Origin: Actinacidiphila paucisporea
GTDB lineage: Bacteria; Actinomycetota; Actinomycetes; Streptomycetales; Streptomycetaceae
NCBI RefSeq assembly: GCF_900142575.1
Contig: NZ_FRBI01000042.1
Location: 1-42,531 of the forward strand
Direction: 5' to 3'
Length of the DNA stretch: 42,531 bases
In this document: one piece after another, positions 15,807-23,052 of the stretch
Numbering within the stretch: the first letter of the stretch is position 1
Layout: each line of letters opens with the position of its first letter
Made by a program: the position numbers and the translations under genes
The notes under the pieces: model-generated
The model's input: only the letters and a program-made list of their open reading frames with translations
Database searches by the model: none
Told to the model about the DNA's origin: nothing

Positions 15807-16046
15807 GCGGCCGTACCGCCGCAGCCTCGCCGGGGCGCCCGGGGCGTACGTGACAGGCGGTCATCCGCGACCAGTCGGACGTATCGCCCCGTAGGGCACA
15901 GGCACGCCGCACAACACCCAGATTTAACCTCAACACCCCTTCTGCGTCCGGATCTACGCGCGTATCTTGAGGCCGATCGCGCATACCCCGGGCCCGGGGT
16001 GACGCGCCGTCACCACCCGTCGCCCCCCCGAAGGAGAACCCCTCCG
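15807..16046. other. Intergenic region upstream of the nuclease gene
   Basis: 240 bases without a gene. It contains an AT-richer patch (GATTTAACCTCAACACC near 15921) and a GC-rich palindromic stretch CCCCGGGCCCGGGG (about 15986-16000). I see no convincing promoter or Pho box. Confidence 0.4.
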
Positions 16047-18557
16047 GTGTCGCACCCCTCTGAGGCCGCCGAGGCATCGCCCCGCCCCACCAGACCGCTC
16101 CCCGCCGGGCTCCGCAAGCGGTTCCTGCCCATCGGCATAGCCGGTGCCGTGGTGCTCGCCGGGGTCGGCGTGCACGCCGCCTTCGCCACGCCCTCCGCCG
16201 ACGCGCTGATCGCCGAGGTCTACGGGGGCGGCGGCAACTCCGGCGCCACCTACACCAACGACTTCGTGGAGCTGGCCAACGCCGGTGCCGCCGCGGTGGA
16301 CCTGAGCACCTACAGCGTGCAGTACCTGCCCGGCGCGCCGACCGCCACGTCCAAGTGGCAGGCCACACCGCTCACCGGTTCGCTGGCCGGCGGCGGCCGC
16401 TTCCTGGTCCAGGAGGGCGCGGGCGCGGGCGGCACCACCGCGCTGCCGACGCCGGACGCCAGCGGCGCCGTCAACATGTCGGGCACCACCGGCACCGTCG
16501 CGCTGGTCACCGGCGCCGACCCGCTGACCTGCCTGACCGCGGCCGACTGCGCCGCCGACCCGCGGGTCAAGGACCTGGTCGGCTACGGCACCGCGCTGGT
16601 GCGCGAGGGCAGCGGCCCGGCGGCCGGCGCGGGCAACAGCGCCTCCGTGGCCCGGGGCGCCACGCTCGCCGACACCGACGACAACGCGGCGGACTTCACC
16701 GCGGGACCGCCCACCCCGCAGAATTCCGGCGACGGCGGCCCGACCCAGCCGCCCACCACCCCGCCGACCACGCCCGCGACGACGCCTCCGACCACCCCGC
16801 CCACGACGCCGCCGCCGACCGGCACCGAGGCGAAGATCCACGACATCCAGGGCGACACCCGCAACTCGCCCTTCGCGGGCAAGGCGATCACCGGCGCGAC
16901 GGGCATCGTCACCGGCGTACGCAACTACGGCTCGTCCAAGGGTTTCTGGATGCAGGACCCGAACCCGGACGCCAACCCCCGTACCAGCGAGGGCATCTTC
17001 GTCTACACCGGCTCCAGCCCGACCGTCGCGGCCGGTGACAGCGTGTCGGTCGCCGGCACCGTCTCGCAGTTCTACCCGGGCGGCGCCGCGGGCGGTGCGC
17101 AGCCGATCACCGAGATCACCAAGCCCACGGTGACCACGGTGTCCGCGGGCAACCCGCTGCCCGCACCCGTCGTGCTGAACGACAAGACGGTCCCCGACGC
17201 CTTCGTGCCCAGCGCGGGCGGCGGCAGCATCGAGGACCTGCCGCTGCGGCCCACCGACTACGCGCTCGACCTGTACGCGTCGCTCGAAGGCATGAACGTG
17301 CAGATCAGCGACACCCGGGTGGTCGGCGCCACCGACCCGTACTCGGAGCTGTGGGTCACGGTCAAGCCCAAGCAGAACCCGACCAAGCGCGGCGGCACCC
17401 TCTACACCGGTTACGACCAGCCCAACTCGGGCCGCCTGATGGTGCAGTCGCTGCTGCCGAGCGCCACCTCGCCCTTCCCGACCGCGAACGTCGGCGACAC
17501 CCTGGCAGGGACGACCGAGGGCCCGCTGGACTACAACCAGTTCGCCGGTACGTACGCGCTCCAGGCCCGCACCCTGGGCACCGTCACCAGCGGCGGCCTG
17601 CAGCCCGAGGTCACCGCGAAGGCGTCCGCGGACCAGGCCACCGTGGGCACCTACAACGTGCAGAACCTGGCGCCCGACAATCCGCAGTCGAAGTTCGACG
17701 CGCTCGCCCAGGGCCTGGTGCACAACCTGCGCTCGCCCGACATCGTGGCCCTGGAGGAGATCCAGGACAACACCGGCGCCACCGACGACGGCACGGTCGT
17801 CGCCGACCAGACGCTGACCAAGCTCACCGACGCGATCGTGGCGGCCGGCGGCCCGCGCTACCAGTGGCGGGAGATCGACCCGGTCAACGACAAGGACGGC
17901 GGTCAGCCGGGCGGCAACATCCGGTCGGTCTTCCTGTTCAACCCGCTGCGGGTCGGCTTCACCGACATCCCCGGCGGCGACTCGACCACCCCGGTCGGCA
18001 TCACCGGCACCGGCGACAGCACCTCGCTGACCGCCTCCCCCGGCCGCATCCTGCCCGCCGACCAGGCGTGGAACACCAGCCGCAAGCCGCTGGTCGGCCA
18101 GTTCACCTTCCGCGGCAAGAAGCTGTTCGTGATCGCGAACCACTTCGACAGCAAGGGCGGCGACCAGGGCATCGACAGCCACCTCCAGCCGCCGGTGCGC
18201 AGCTCCGAGGTGCAGCGGGTGCGCCAGGCGATCCTGGAGCACGACTTCGTGCAGCAGCTGGAGACCGCGGACAAGAAGGCGGACGTGGTCGTCCTCGGCG
18301 ACCTGAACGACTACCAGTTCTCGCCCGCCGTGCAGAGCCTGACCGGCGACGGCTCGGTGCTGACCGACCTGGTCAACACGCTGCCGGTCAAGGAGCGCTA
18401 CTCGTACGTCTACGAGGGCAACTCCCAGGTCCTCGACCACATCCTGGTCAGCCCGAACCTGGACGACCGCGTCGACTACGACGTGGTGCACATCAACTCC
18501 GAGTTCGCGAACCAGACCAGCGACCACGACCCGCAGGTCATCCGCCTGCGCCCGTAG
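16047..18557 (+). CDS. Secreted ExeM/NucH-family endonuclease with lamin-tail domain
   Basis: An 836-residue exported enzyme expected to degrade extracellular DNA. Order: basic N-terminus and signal segment (about 25-50, RFLPIGIAGAVVLAGVGVHAAFA), lamin-tail domain (about 55-225, LIAEVYGGGGNSGATYTNDF VELAN, split here), Thr/Pro linker (about 233-257), an OB-fold-like region typical of ExeM/NucH (about 260-525), and an endonuclease/exonuclease/phosphatase domain (about 530-836). Catalytic motifs are LEEIQDN (Glu 570-571), ANHFDSKGGDQG (His699), VVLGDLND (Asp752, Asn754), VLDHILVSP and SDHDP (825-829). The GTG at 16047 follows AAGGAG at 16031-16036. The frame is open from 15999, but that start lacks support. 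It would serve phosphate or nucleoside scavenging. Confidence 0.88.
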   Translation: MSHPSEAAEASPRPTRPLPAGLRKRFLPIGIAGAVVLAGVGVHAAFATPSADALIAEVYGGGGNSGATYTNDFVELANAGAAAVDLSTYSVQYLPGAPTATSKWQATPLTGSLAGGGRFLVQEGAGAGGTTALPTPDASGAVNMSGTTGTVALVTGADPLTCLTAADCAADPRVKDLVGYGTALVREGSGPAAGAGNSASVARGATLADTDDNAADFTAGPPTPQNSGDGGPTQPPTTPPTTPATTPPTTPPTTPPPTGTEAKIHDIQGDTRNSPFAGKAITGATGIVTGVRNYGSSKGFWMQDPNPDANPRTSEGIFVYTGSSPTVAAGDSVSVAGTVSQFYPGGAAGGAQPITEITKPTVTTVSAGNPLPAPVVLNDKTVPDAFVPSAGGGSIEDLPLRPTDYALDLYASLEGMNVQISDTRVVGATDPYSELWVTVKPKQNPTKRGGTLYTGYDQPNSGRLMVQSLLPSATSPFPTANVGDTLAGTTEGPLDYNQFAGTYALQARTLGTVTSGGLQPEVTAKASADQATVGTYNVQNLAPDNPQSKFDALAQGLVHNLRSPDIVALEEIQDNTGATDDGTVVADQTLTKLTDAIVAAGGPRYQWREIDPVNDKDGGQPGGNIRSVFLFNPLRVGFTDIPGGDSTTPVGITGTGDSTSLTASPGRILPADQAWNTSRKPLVGQFTFRGKKLFVIANHFDSKGGDQGIDSHLQPPVRSSEVQRVRQAILEHDFVQQLETADKKADVVVLGDLNDYQFSPAVQSLTGDGSVLTDLVNTLPVKERYSYVYEGNSQVLDHILVSPNLDDRVDYDVVHINSEFANQTSDHDPQVIRLRP

Positions 18558-18566
18558 TACCCGCGT

Positions 18567-18602
18567 CGGCGGTGGGGCGGGCGGCTGCCCGCCCCACCGC
18601 CG
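18567..18602. terminator. Bidirectional terminator between nuclease and ABC operon
   Basis: A perfect 16-bp stem (18567-18582 with 18587-18602) and 4-base loop GGCT, between the convergent stop codons at 18557 and 18616. Confidence 0.8.
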
Positions 18603-18615
18603 TCCCGCGCGGGTG

Positions 18616-19467
18616 TCACACCGCCCTGCGGTAGAGCCGGACGCCGAGCGGCGCGAAGACCGCGACGATGCCCGCGTCCCAGGCCAGCGCCTGCCAGACG
18701 TCGGAGACCACCGGGCCGCCGAGCACCAGGACACGGACGGCGTCCGCGGTCCTGGACACCGGCTGGTGTTCGGCGAAGGCCTGCAGCCAGCCCGGCATGG
18801 TGTTGACCGGGACGAAGGCCGCGGAGGCGAAGACCAGCGGGGCCAGCACGGGGAAGGCCGCCGCCTGAGCGGTCTCCGGGTCGCCCACGGCCATGCCGAC
18901 CACCGCGAAGATCCACGACATCGCGAAGCCGAAGGCCACGACCAGCAGCACCCCGCCGAGGAAGGACAGGATCCCGGCGTGGATGCGGAAGCCGATGGCG
19001 AACCCGACCCCCGTCATCAGCGCGACGACGAAGACGTTGCGTACGAGGTCCGCCGTGGTGCGTCCCACCAGCACCGCCGATCTGGCCATCGGCAGCGAGC
19101 GGAACCTCTCCATCAGCCCCGTCTGCATGTCCGTGGCCAGGCCGATCGCGGTGTTCATGGCCCCGAAGACGGCCGTCTGCACGAAGATGCCGGGGATGAG
19201 GAAGTCGACATAGCTGACCCCGTGCAGGGCCGGGGAGACGACACCGCCGAAGACGTAGCGGAACATCAGCACGAAGACCAGCGGCTGGATGGTGGAGAAG
19301 ACCAGCAGCCGGGGTACGCGGCGCAGCCCGATCAGATTCCGCCAGGCGACGGCGAGGCCGTCCTGCGCGGTACGCACCAGGCGCGGGGCGCTGCCGGTGA
19401 GCGGCTCGCGGGGGTCGGCGGAGCCGGTGGGGCCGCCGTCCCGGTGCAGGCGGGCGGTCTCCGTCAC
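18616..19467 (-). CDS. ABC-2 type transporter permease, DrrB-like
   Basis: A 283-residue membrane subunit with six predicted helices, including LLVFSTIQPLVFVLMFRYVF, the first helix of DrrB-like proteins, and the ABC-2 signature region around LMERFRSLPMARSAVLVGRT. It pairs with the ATP-binding subunit encoded just upstream: its GTG start (19467) overlaps that gene's TGA, so the two are translationally coupled. The family exports antibiotics such as daunorubicin, or other hydrophobic compounds; the substrate here is unknown. No biosynthetic cluster lies next to it. Confidence 0.88.
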   Translation of the reverse strand: MTETARLHRDGGPTGSADPREPLTGSAPRLVRTAQDGLAVAWRNLIGLRRVPRLLVFSTIQPLVFVLMFRYVFGGVVSPALHGVSYVDFLIPGIFVQTAVFGAMNTAIGLATDMQTGLMERFRSLPMARSAVLVGRTTADLVRNVFVVALMTGVGFAIGFRIHAGILSFLGGVLLVVAFGFAMSWIFAVVGMAVGDPETAQAAAFPVLAPLVFASAAFVPVNTMPGWLQAFAEHQPVSRTADAVRVLVLGGPVVSDVWQALAWDAGIVAVFAPLGVRLYRRAV

Positions 19468-20450
19468 GGCGTGCTCCCAGGAGGGTCGCCGCCCGGGAGC
19501 CCGGTCAGCTGGAGGAAGACGTCATCGAGGCTGGGCTCCCTGACCGCGACGGTGCCCGGCGCCAGGTCGTGCGACTCCAGCACCCGCAACACCTCCAGGA
19601 GCGGCCGGGAGCCCTCCCGCGAGGCCAGGCCGAGCCGGGAGCCGTCGACGCGGGGCGGCTCGCTGAAGCCGCCGTGCAGCAGGCCGGCAGCGCGCGCAGC
19701 CCGGTCCGCGCTGACCATGTCGAGCTCGATGACCGTACTGCCCATGCGCGACTTCAGCAGCGCGGGCGTGTCGTCGGCGATGACCTGGCCGTGGTCGATG
19801 ACCACGACCCGCGAGGCCAGCTGATCGGCCTCCTCCAGATACTGCGTAGTGAGCAGCACGGTCGTCCCGTCCGCCACCAGCTCCCTGATCAGGTGCCACA
19901 GCGCGTTGCGGCTCTGCGGGTCCAGGCCCGTCGTCGGCTCGTCGAGGAAGAGCACCGGCGGGTCGGGGACCAGCGCGGCCGCCACGTCCAGCCGCCGGCG
20001 CATACCCCCCGAGTACGTACGCGCCGGGCGGTCGGCCGCGCCGGTCAGCTCGAAGCGCTCCAGCAGGTCGGCTGCGCGCCGGCGAACCCGGGAGCGCCGC
20101 ACATGGGTGAGCCGCCCGATCAGCCGCAGATTCTCCCGGCCGGTGAGGTTCTTGTCGACCGCCGCGTATTGCCCGGCCAGGCCGATCAGGCCGCGCACGG
20201 TGGCCGGCTTCTGCACCACGTCGTGCCCCAGCACCTCGGCGCGGCCGCCGCTCGGCGGCAGGATCGTGGTCAGGATACGGATGGCGGTGCTCTTGCCCGC
20301 GCCATTGGGACCCAGCAGGCCGAAGACCGTCCCCGGCTGGACCTCGAAATCCACGGATTCCAGCGCGGTGACCGAGCCGAACCGCTTGCTCAGGCCGTGC
20401 ACGGTGATTGCTGGTGCCTGTGGCTGCGCCTGCGCCTGTGCCTGGGTCAC
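19464..20450 (-). CDS. ABC transporter ATP-binding protein, DrrA-like
   Basis: A 328-residue ATPase. After a short Gln/Ala-rich start (MTQAQAQAQPQAPA) come Walker A GPNGAGKST, the signature YSGGMRRRLD, Walker B VLFLDEPTTGLD and the switch His-position sequence LLTTQYLEEAD (Gln in place of His is normal for DrrA proteins). The C-terminal about 90 residues form the DrrA-type extension (DUF4162 region). It energises the DrrB-like permease encoded downstream. All nucleotide-binding motifs look intact. Confidence 0.9.
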   Translation of the reverse strand: MTQAQAQAQPQAPAITVHGLSKRFGSVTALESVDFEVQPGTVFGLLGPNGAGKSTAIRILTTILPPSGGRAEVLGHDVVQKPATVRGLIGLAGQYAAVDKNLTGRENLRLIGRLTHVRRSRVRRRAADLLERFELTGAADRPARTYSGGMRRRLDVAAALVPDPPVLFLDEPTTGLDPQSRNALWHLIRELVADGTTVLLTTQYLEEADQLASRVVVIDHGQVIADDTPALLKSRMGSTVIELDMVSADRAARAAGLLHGGFSEPPRVDGSRLGLASREGSRPLLEVLRVLESHDLAPGTVAVREPSLDDVFLQLTGLPGGDPPGSTP

Positions 20451-20558
20451 GGACCCACCTCACTCCTCCGGGTGCGCCCCCTCCCCCGATTGTCACCCTC
20501 CATGGCCCCTCCCGCAGGCGGCCCCTGACCTGCTCCTGTCCCGACGACCCGCGCGCGG

Positions 20559-20639
20559 GCGGTGGGCCTGCGGCAGGCGGCGACTTTCCGCCTGCGCGGC
20601 ACCCGGGCGATGGACCTGCGGCGGGGGCGACTTTCCGCC
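20559..20639 (+). repeat. Imperfect direct repeat with GCGACTTTCCGCC core
   Basis: Two copies, 20559-20592 and 20607-20639, share the pattern GCG(G/A)TGG(G/A)CCTGCGGC...GGCGACTTTCCGCC, 48 bases apart. They lie in the gap between the ATP-binding regulator and the DrrA-like gene, both on the minus strand. Confidence 0.55.
20573..20595 (-). terminator. Small hairpin within the direct repeat
   Basis: GCAGGCGG (20573-20580) pairs with CCGCCTGC (20588-20595) around a 7-base loop. It may end the transcript of the regulator at 20685-21710, about 90 bases after its stop. Confidence 0.35.
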
Positions 20640-20684
20640 GACCACGGAAGACATGATCGCCACGGGGTACGACGGGGCGGGCGG

Positions 20685-21710
20685 TCAGGTCGTCGTCTCG
20701 CCGTGGGCACGCGTGGCGCCAGGGCTCTTGCGTTCCAGGACGACGATCGGGCAGTTCAACGCCTGGGCGATCTTCGCCAGATTCGCCGGGGTGGCGCTGC
20801 GCCAGCCGGACTCGACCTCTCCCATCAACTGCTCCGAGATGCCCACCAACTCGGCGAGCCGCCGCTTCGTCAGTCCGCTCTTCTCACGCGCCCAGGTCAC
20901 GGCTTCCGGCTCCTGGTGCAACCTGCGCGGACGTTCCCGCCTACGCCCGCCCCGCGCCTCACCCACCATCTCCCCGCTGCCGTCGTCGGCCGCGCATTCG
21001 GCCCAGAGGCGCTTCCCGACTCCTTCGCGGTCGCTCACCCCCCAGCGCCCGCCGGTGAGCGCGTCCACCAGCGCCAGGCCACGCCCCGACTCGGCGTCCG
21101 CCGACAGCCGCCGCAGTTCCGGCTTGTCCTCGTTCGCGTCGTGTACCTCAATGCGCAGGGCGCCACTCGGCAGTCGTTCGAACCGCGTCTCGACCAGGGA
21201 GTCCTCCGGGCCGTGCGCGTGTGTCACGGCGTTGGTGACCAGCTCCGAGACCACCAGTTCGGCTACGTCGGCCAGCCCCTTCATGTCCCAGGCATCCAGA
21301 TGCCAGAGCAATAACCGCCGCACCATGACCACGATGCGCGGGTCACGACGCCACCGATACACCAGAGTTGGTGGCAAGCCCCCTTGATCGGCTTGAGCAC
21401 TCGGTTTTGCGGCGTCCATCTCCTCAGCGCGCCTGTCCTCCTCCACTCTCGTCCCGGCGTGGTCCGAAGGGCCCTCAACCGTGCCCAGGTGAGCGGATCC
21501 GAGGTCGTCGGCCAGGCTCGACATGAAGGAGTCCCCGCCGTCGGTGCTCAGATAGCACGGCTTGCCACCCTCCCCCGTCCACGGCAGCAACCGCAGCGAG
21601 GGCACCGCCCCGGTCCCGGAGGCGGCGGCCGAGACATACTTCCCGGCCTCTGTCTTGTCCCGGTCGGGGGCGCTGTCCGGCGACCCGTCCCGTTTCTGGC
21701 TACTGCTCAT
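20685..21710 (-). CDS. Multidomain regulator: HATPase fused to C-terminal XRE HTH
   Basis: A 341-residue soluble protein. Residues about 39-78 (LPWTGEGGKPCYLSTDGGDS ...) resemble small conserved segments usually encoded beside Streptomyces ATP-binding regulators. Residues about 118-245 form an anti-sigma-factor-like HATPase_c_2 domain with the N box VVSELVTNAVTHA and the G box SGRGLALVDALTGGRWGV. Residues about 274-330 form an XRE/Cro helix-turn-helix (GLTKRRLAELVGISEQLMGE VESGW, split here). ATPase and HTH are normally separate genes; here they are one chain. Codon 133 is TTA (21312-21314), rare in streptomycetes, so full expression may depend on the bldA tRNA. The start has GGAG eight bases upstream. 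It is divergent from an XRE gene that also has a TTA codon. Confidence 0.8.
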   Translation of the reverse strand: MSSSQKRDGSPDSAPDRDKTEAGKYVSAAASGTGAVPSLRLLPWTGEGGKPCYLSTDGGDSFMSSLADDLGSAHLGTVEGPSDHAGTRVEEDRRAEEMDAAKPSAQADQGGLPPTLVYRWRRDPRIVVMVRRLLLWHLDAWDMKGLADVAELVVSELVTNAVTHAHGPEDSLVETRFERLPSGALRIEVHDANEDKPELRRLSADAESGRGLALVDALTGGRWGVSDREGVGKRLWAECAADDGSGEMVGEARGGRRRERPRRLHQEPEAVTWAREKSGLTKRRLAELVGISEQLMGEVESGWRSATPANLAKIAQALNCPIVVLERKSPGATRAHGETTT

Positions 21711-21835
21711 TTACGCGGCTCCCGAGAGATTCCCCAGTGCAGTGCATCGCTCACAGCCATAGGATGACGTCGGAATGTCGCCTCACGTAACGTCACTATT
21801 GGTGTCAGAGCGAGGACATCAAGGGCGTCATTCCG

Positions 21836-21865
21836 GTGCCATTGCCGCCGTCAGAGAGCTAGCGT
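21836..21865 (+). promoter_or_regulatory. Candidate leaderless promoter of the XRE gene
   Basis: TAGCGT (21860-21865) lies six bases before the ATG at 21872, with GTGCCA (21836-21841) 18 bases upstream as a weak -35. Transcription would start at or next to the ATG. No good ribosome site precedes it. Confidence 0.45.
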
Positions 21866-21871
21866 GAACCC

Positions 21872-22633
21872 ATGGCCACACCCAACAGCGCCCTCCGGGC
21901 CACCCGCATGGGCCTGCTGATGTCCCAAGACGACTTCGCCCGCGCCTTACGGGAGGCCGGCCAGCGAGCCGGGGAGCCCAACGATGCTTCCAAACGGCTC
22001 GTGCAGCGCTGGGAGGCGGGCGTCTCCACCTCGCCCCGACCGGCCTACGCCCGCGCCCTCGAATCCGTCACCGGCCTGCCCATAGAAGTCCTCGGCTTCA
22101 CACCCGCCGTTCCCCAAGTCCGGGTCTGCGACGACGGCAAAGGCGGCTACGACCTGGACAACTCAGCTTCGGGGATAGCAGCAGCCCGTGCCATGCCGAC
22201 CGCCCAACCAGCCCTCCGGGGCAACTACTCCGGGGTATGGCTCTCACGCTACGAGTACGTCTCGTCCAGCAGGGACAACCAGGTCTTCACCGGCCTGCAT
22301 CACGTGGTGATCCTCCAGCACGCCAATCGCCTGACCGTACGCAGCCTGCCCGGCTCCTCGGACTCGCCGCTCACGATGGATCTCACCGTGGACGGCAACG
22401 TCATCACGGGAACGTGGGTCGAACAGACGGCGGAGGAAGGCCACTACCGTGGCGCCCGCTACCACGGCGCCATCCAGCTTCTCAGCGAACCGACCGGCCG
22501 CCGCCTGACAGGAAAATGGGTCGGCTTCGGCACGGAGATGGACGTCAACACCGGCCCCTGGGAACTGATCTTCCAGGACGCCTCCACCAACAAGGCCGCC
22601 ATGGACGCCTACAACCGCCCCCCAATCCCCTGA
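21872..22633 (+). CDS. XRE-family HTH regulator with conserved C-terminal sensor-like domain
   Basis: A 253-residue protein. The N-terminal helix-turn-helix (about 8-75) includes GLLMSQDDFARALREAGQRA and KRLVQRWEAGVSTSPRPAYA. A linker leads to a C-terminal beta-rich domain (about 110-240: GNYSGVWLSRYEYVSSSRDN, HHVVILQHANRLTVRSL, DGNVITGTWVEQTAEEGHYR) that I know only as a conserved region of Streptomyces XRE proteins, presumably a ligand or protein interaction module. Codon 26 is TTA (21947-21949), early enough for strong dependence on bldA. A leaderless promoter seems likely. It is divergent from the ATPase-HTH protein, and the pair probably regulates each other or a shared target. Confidence 0.78.
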   Translation: MATPNSALRATRMGLLMSQDDFARALREAGQRAGEPNDASKRLVQRWEAGVSTSPRPAYARALESVTGLPIEVLGFTPAVPQVRVCDDGKGGYDLDNSASGIAAARAMPTAQPALRGNYSGVWLSRYEYVSSSRDNQVFTGLHHVVILQHANRLTVRSLPGSSDSPLTMDLTVDGNVITGTWVEQTAEEGHYRGARYHGAIQLLSEPTGRRLTGKWVGFGTEMDVNTGPWELIFQDASTNKAAMDAYNRPPIP

Positions 22634-22912
22634 GCCCGTCACCCGAGCCGACCTCCCCTTTGAATATAGCGGGGGTCACACCGCCGGCACGGCTACCGGG
22701 GCGCGGCGGAAAGCCAGTCTTACCAAGCGGCAGCCGGCCTCCCGCCCGGAAACGGCCCGTCGCCCCCCACGGCCAGTGGTACACCGCCCCACCCGCGGGC
22801 CGGTGGTGGTCGCCGCCACCCCACGACGGCCGGTGATGGGGCGCCGCGCCGTGGAGGTAAGGGCTTTCGGAGGCGAGGTGACCCCCGTCACCTGCGCCTC
22901 TTGTGCAACTCC

Positions 22913-22941
22913 TTGACGCCGGATCGGCGGCGTACTAGAAA
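22913..22941 (+). promoter_or_regulatory. Candidate promoter of the GH16 gene
   Basis: TTGACG (22913-22918), a 17-base spacer and TAGAAA (22936-22941). The predicted start near 22948 lies just before the first operator. Confidence 0.55.
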
Positions 22942-22954
22942 ACTCCTGCTCGCA

Positions 22955-22987
22955 GAGAGCGCTCTCACCCCAAAAGAGAGCGCTCTC
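22955..22987. promoter_or_regulatory. Two phased LacI-type operators
   Basis: GAGAGCGCTCTC occurs twice (22955-22966 and 22976-22987), each a perfect 12-bp palindrome with central CG. The copies are part of a 15-base direct repeat AGAGAGCGCTCTCAC spaced 21 bases centre to centre, two helical turns, which suits cooperative binding of a LacI/GalR-family repressor just downstream of the promoter. Confidence 0.75.
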
Positions 22988-23052
22988 ACGCAAGTCCCAG
23001 GCTGATTGCCTCGCACCCCCCACATCGGGCATATCGGGACAGGAGATCACGC

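Larger units (their letters stand above)
22634..23052. other. Long intergenic leader of the GH16 gene
   Basis: 419 bases. The first 270 hold no recognisable gene or strong hairpin. From 22913 there is a promoter, then two palindromic operators, then a leader of about 65 bases with AGGAG (23041-23045) before the ATG. Confidence 0.5.

Noticed and set aside
15840..15880. Pho box upstream of the nuclease gene (GGTCATCCGCG)
   Set aside because: Only one unit resembles the direct-repeat consensus; the next 11 bases do not match.
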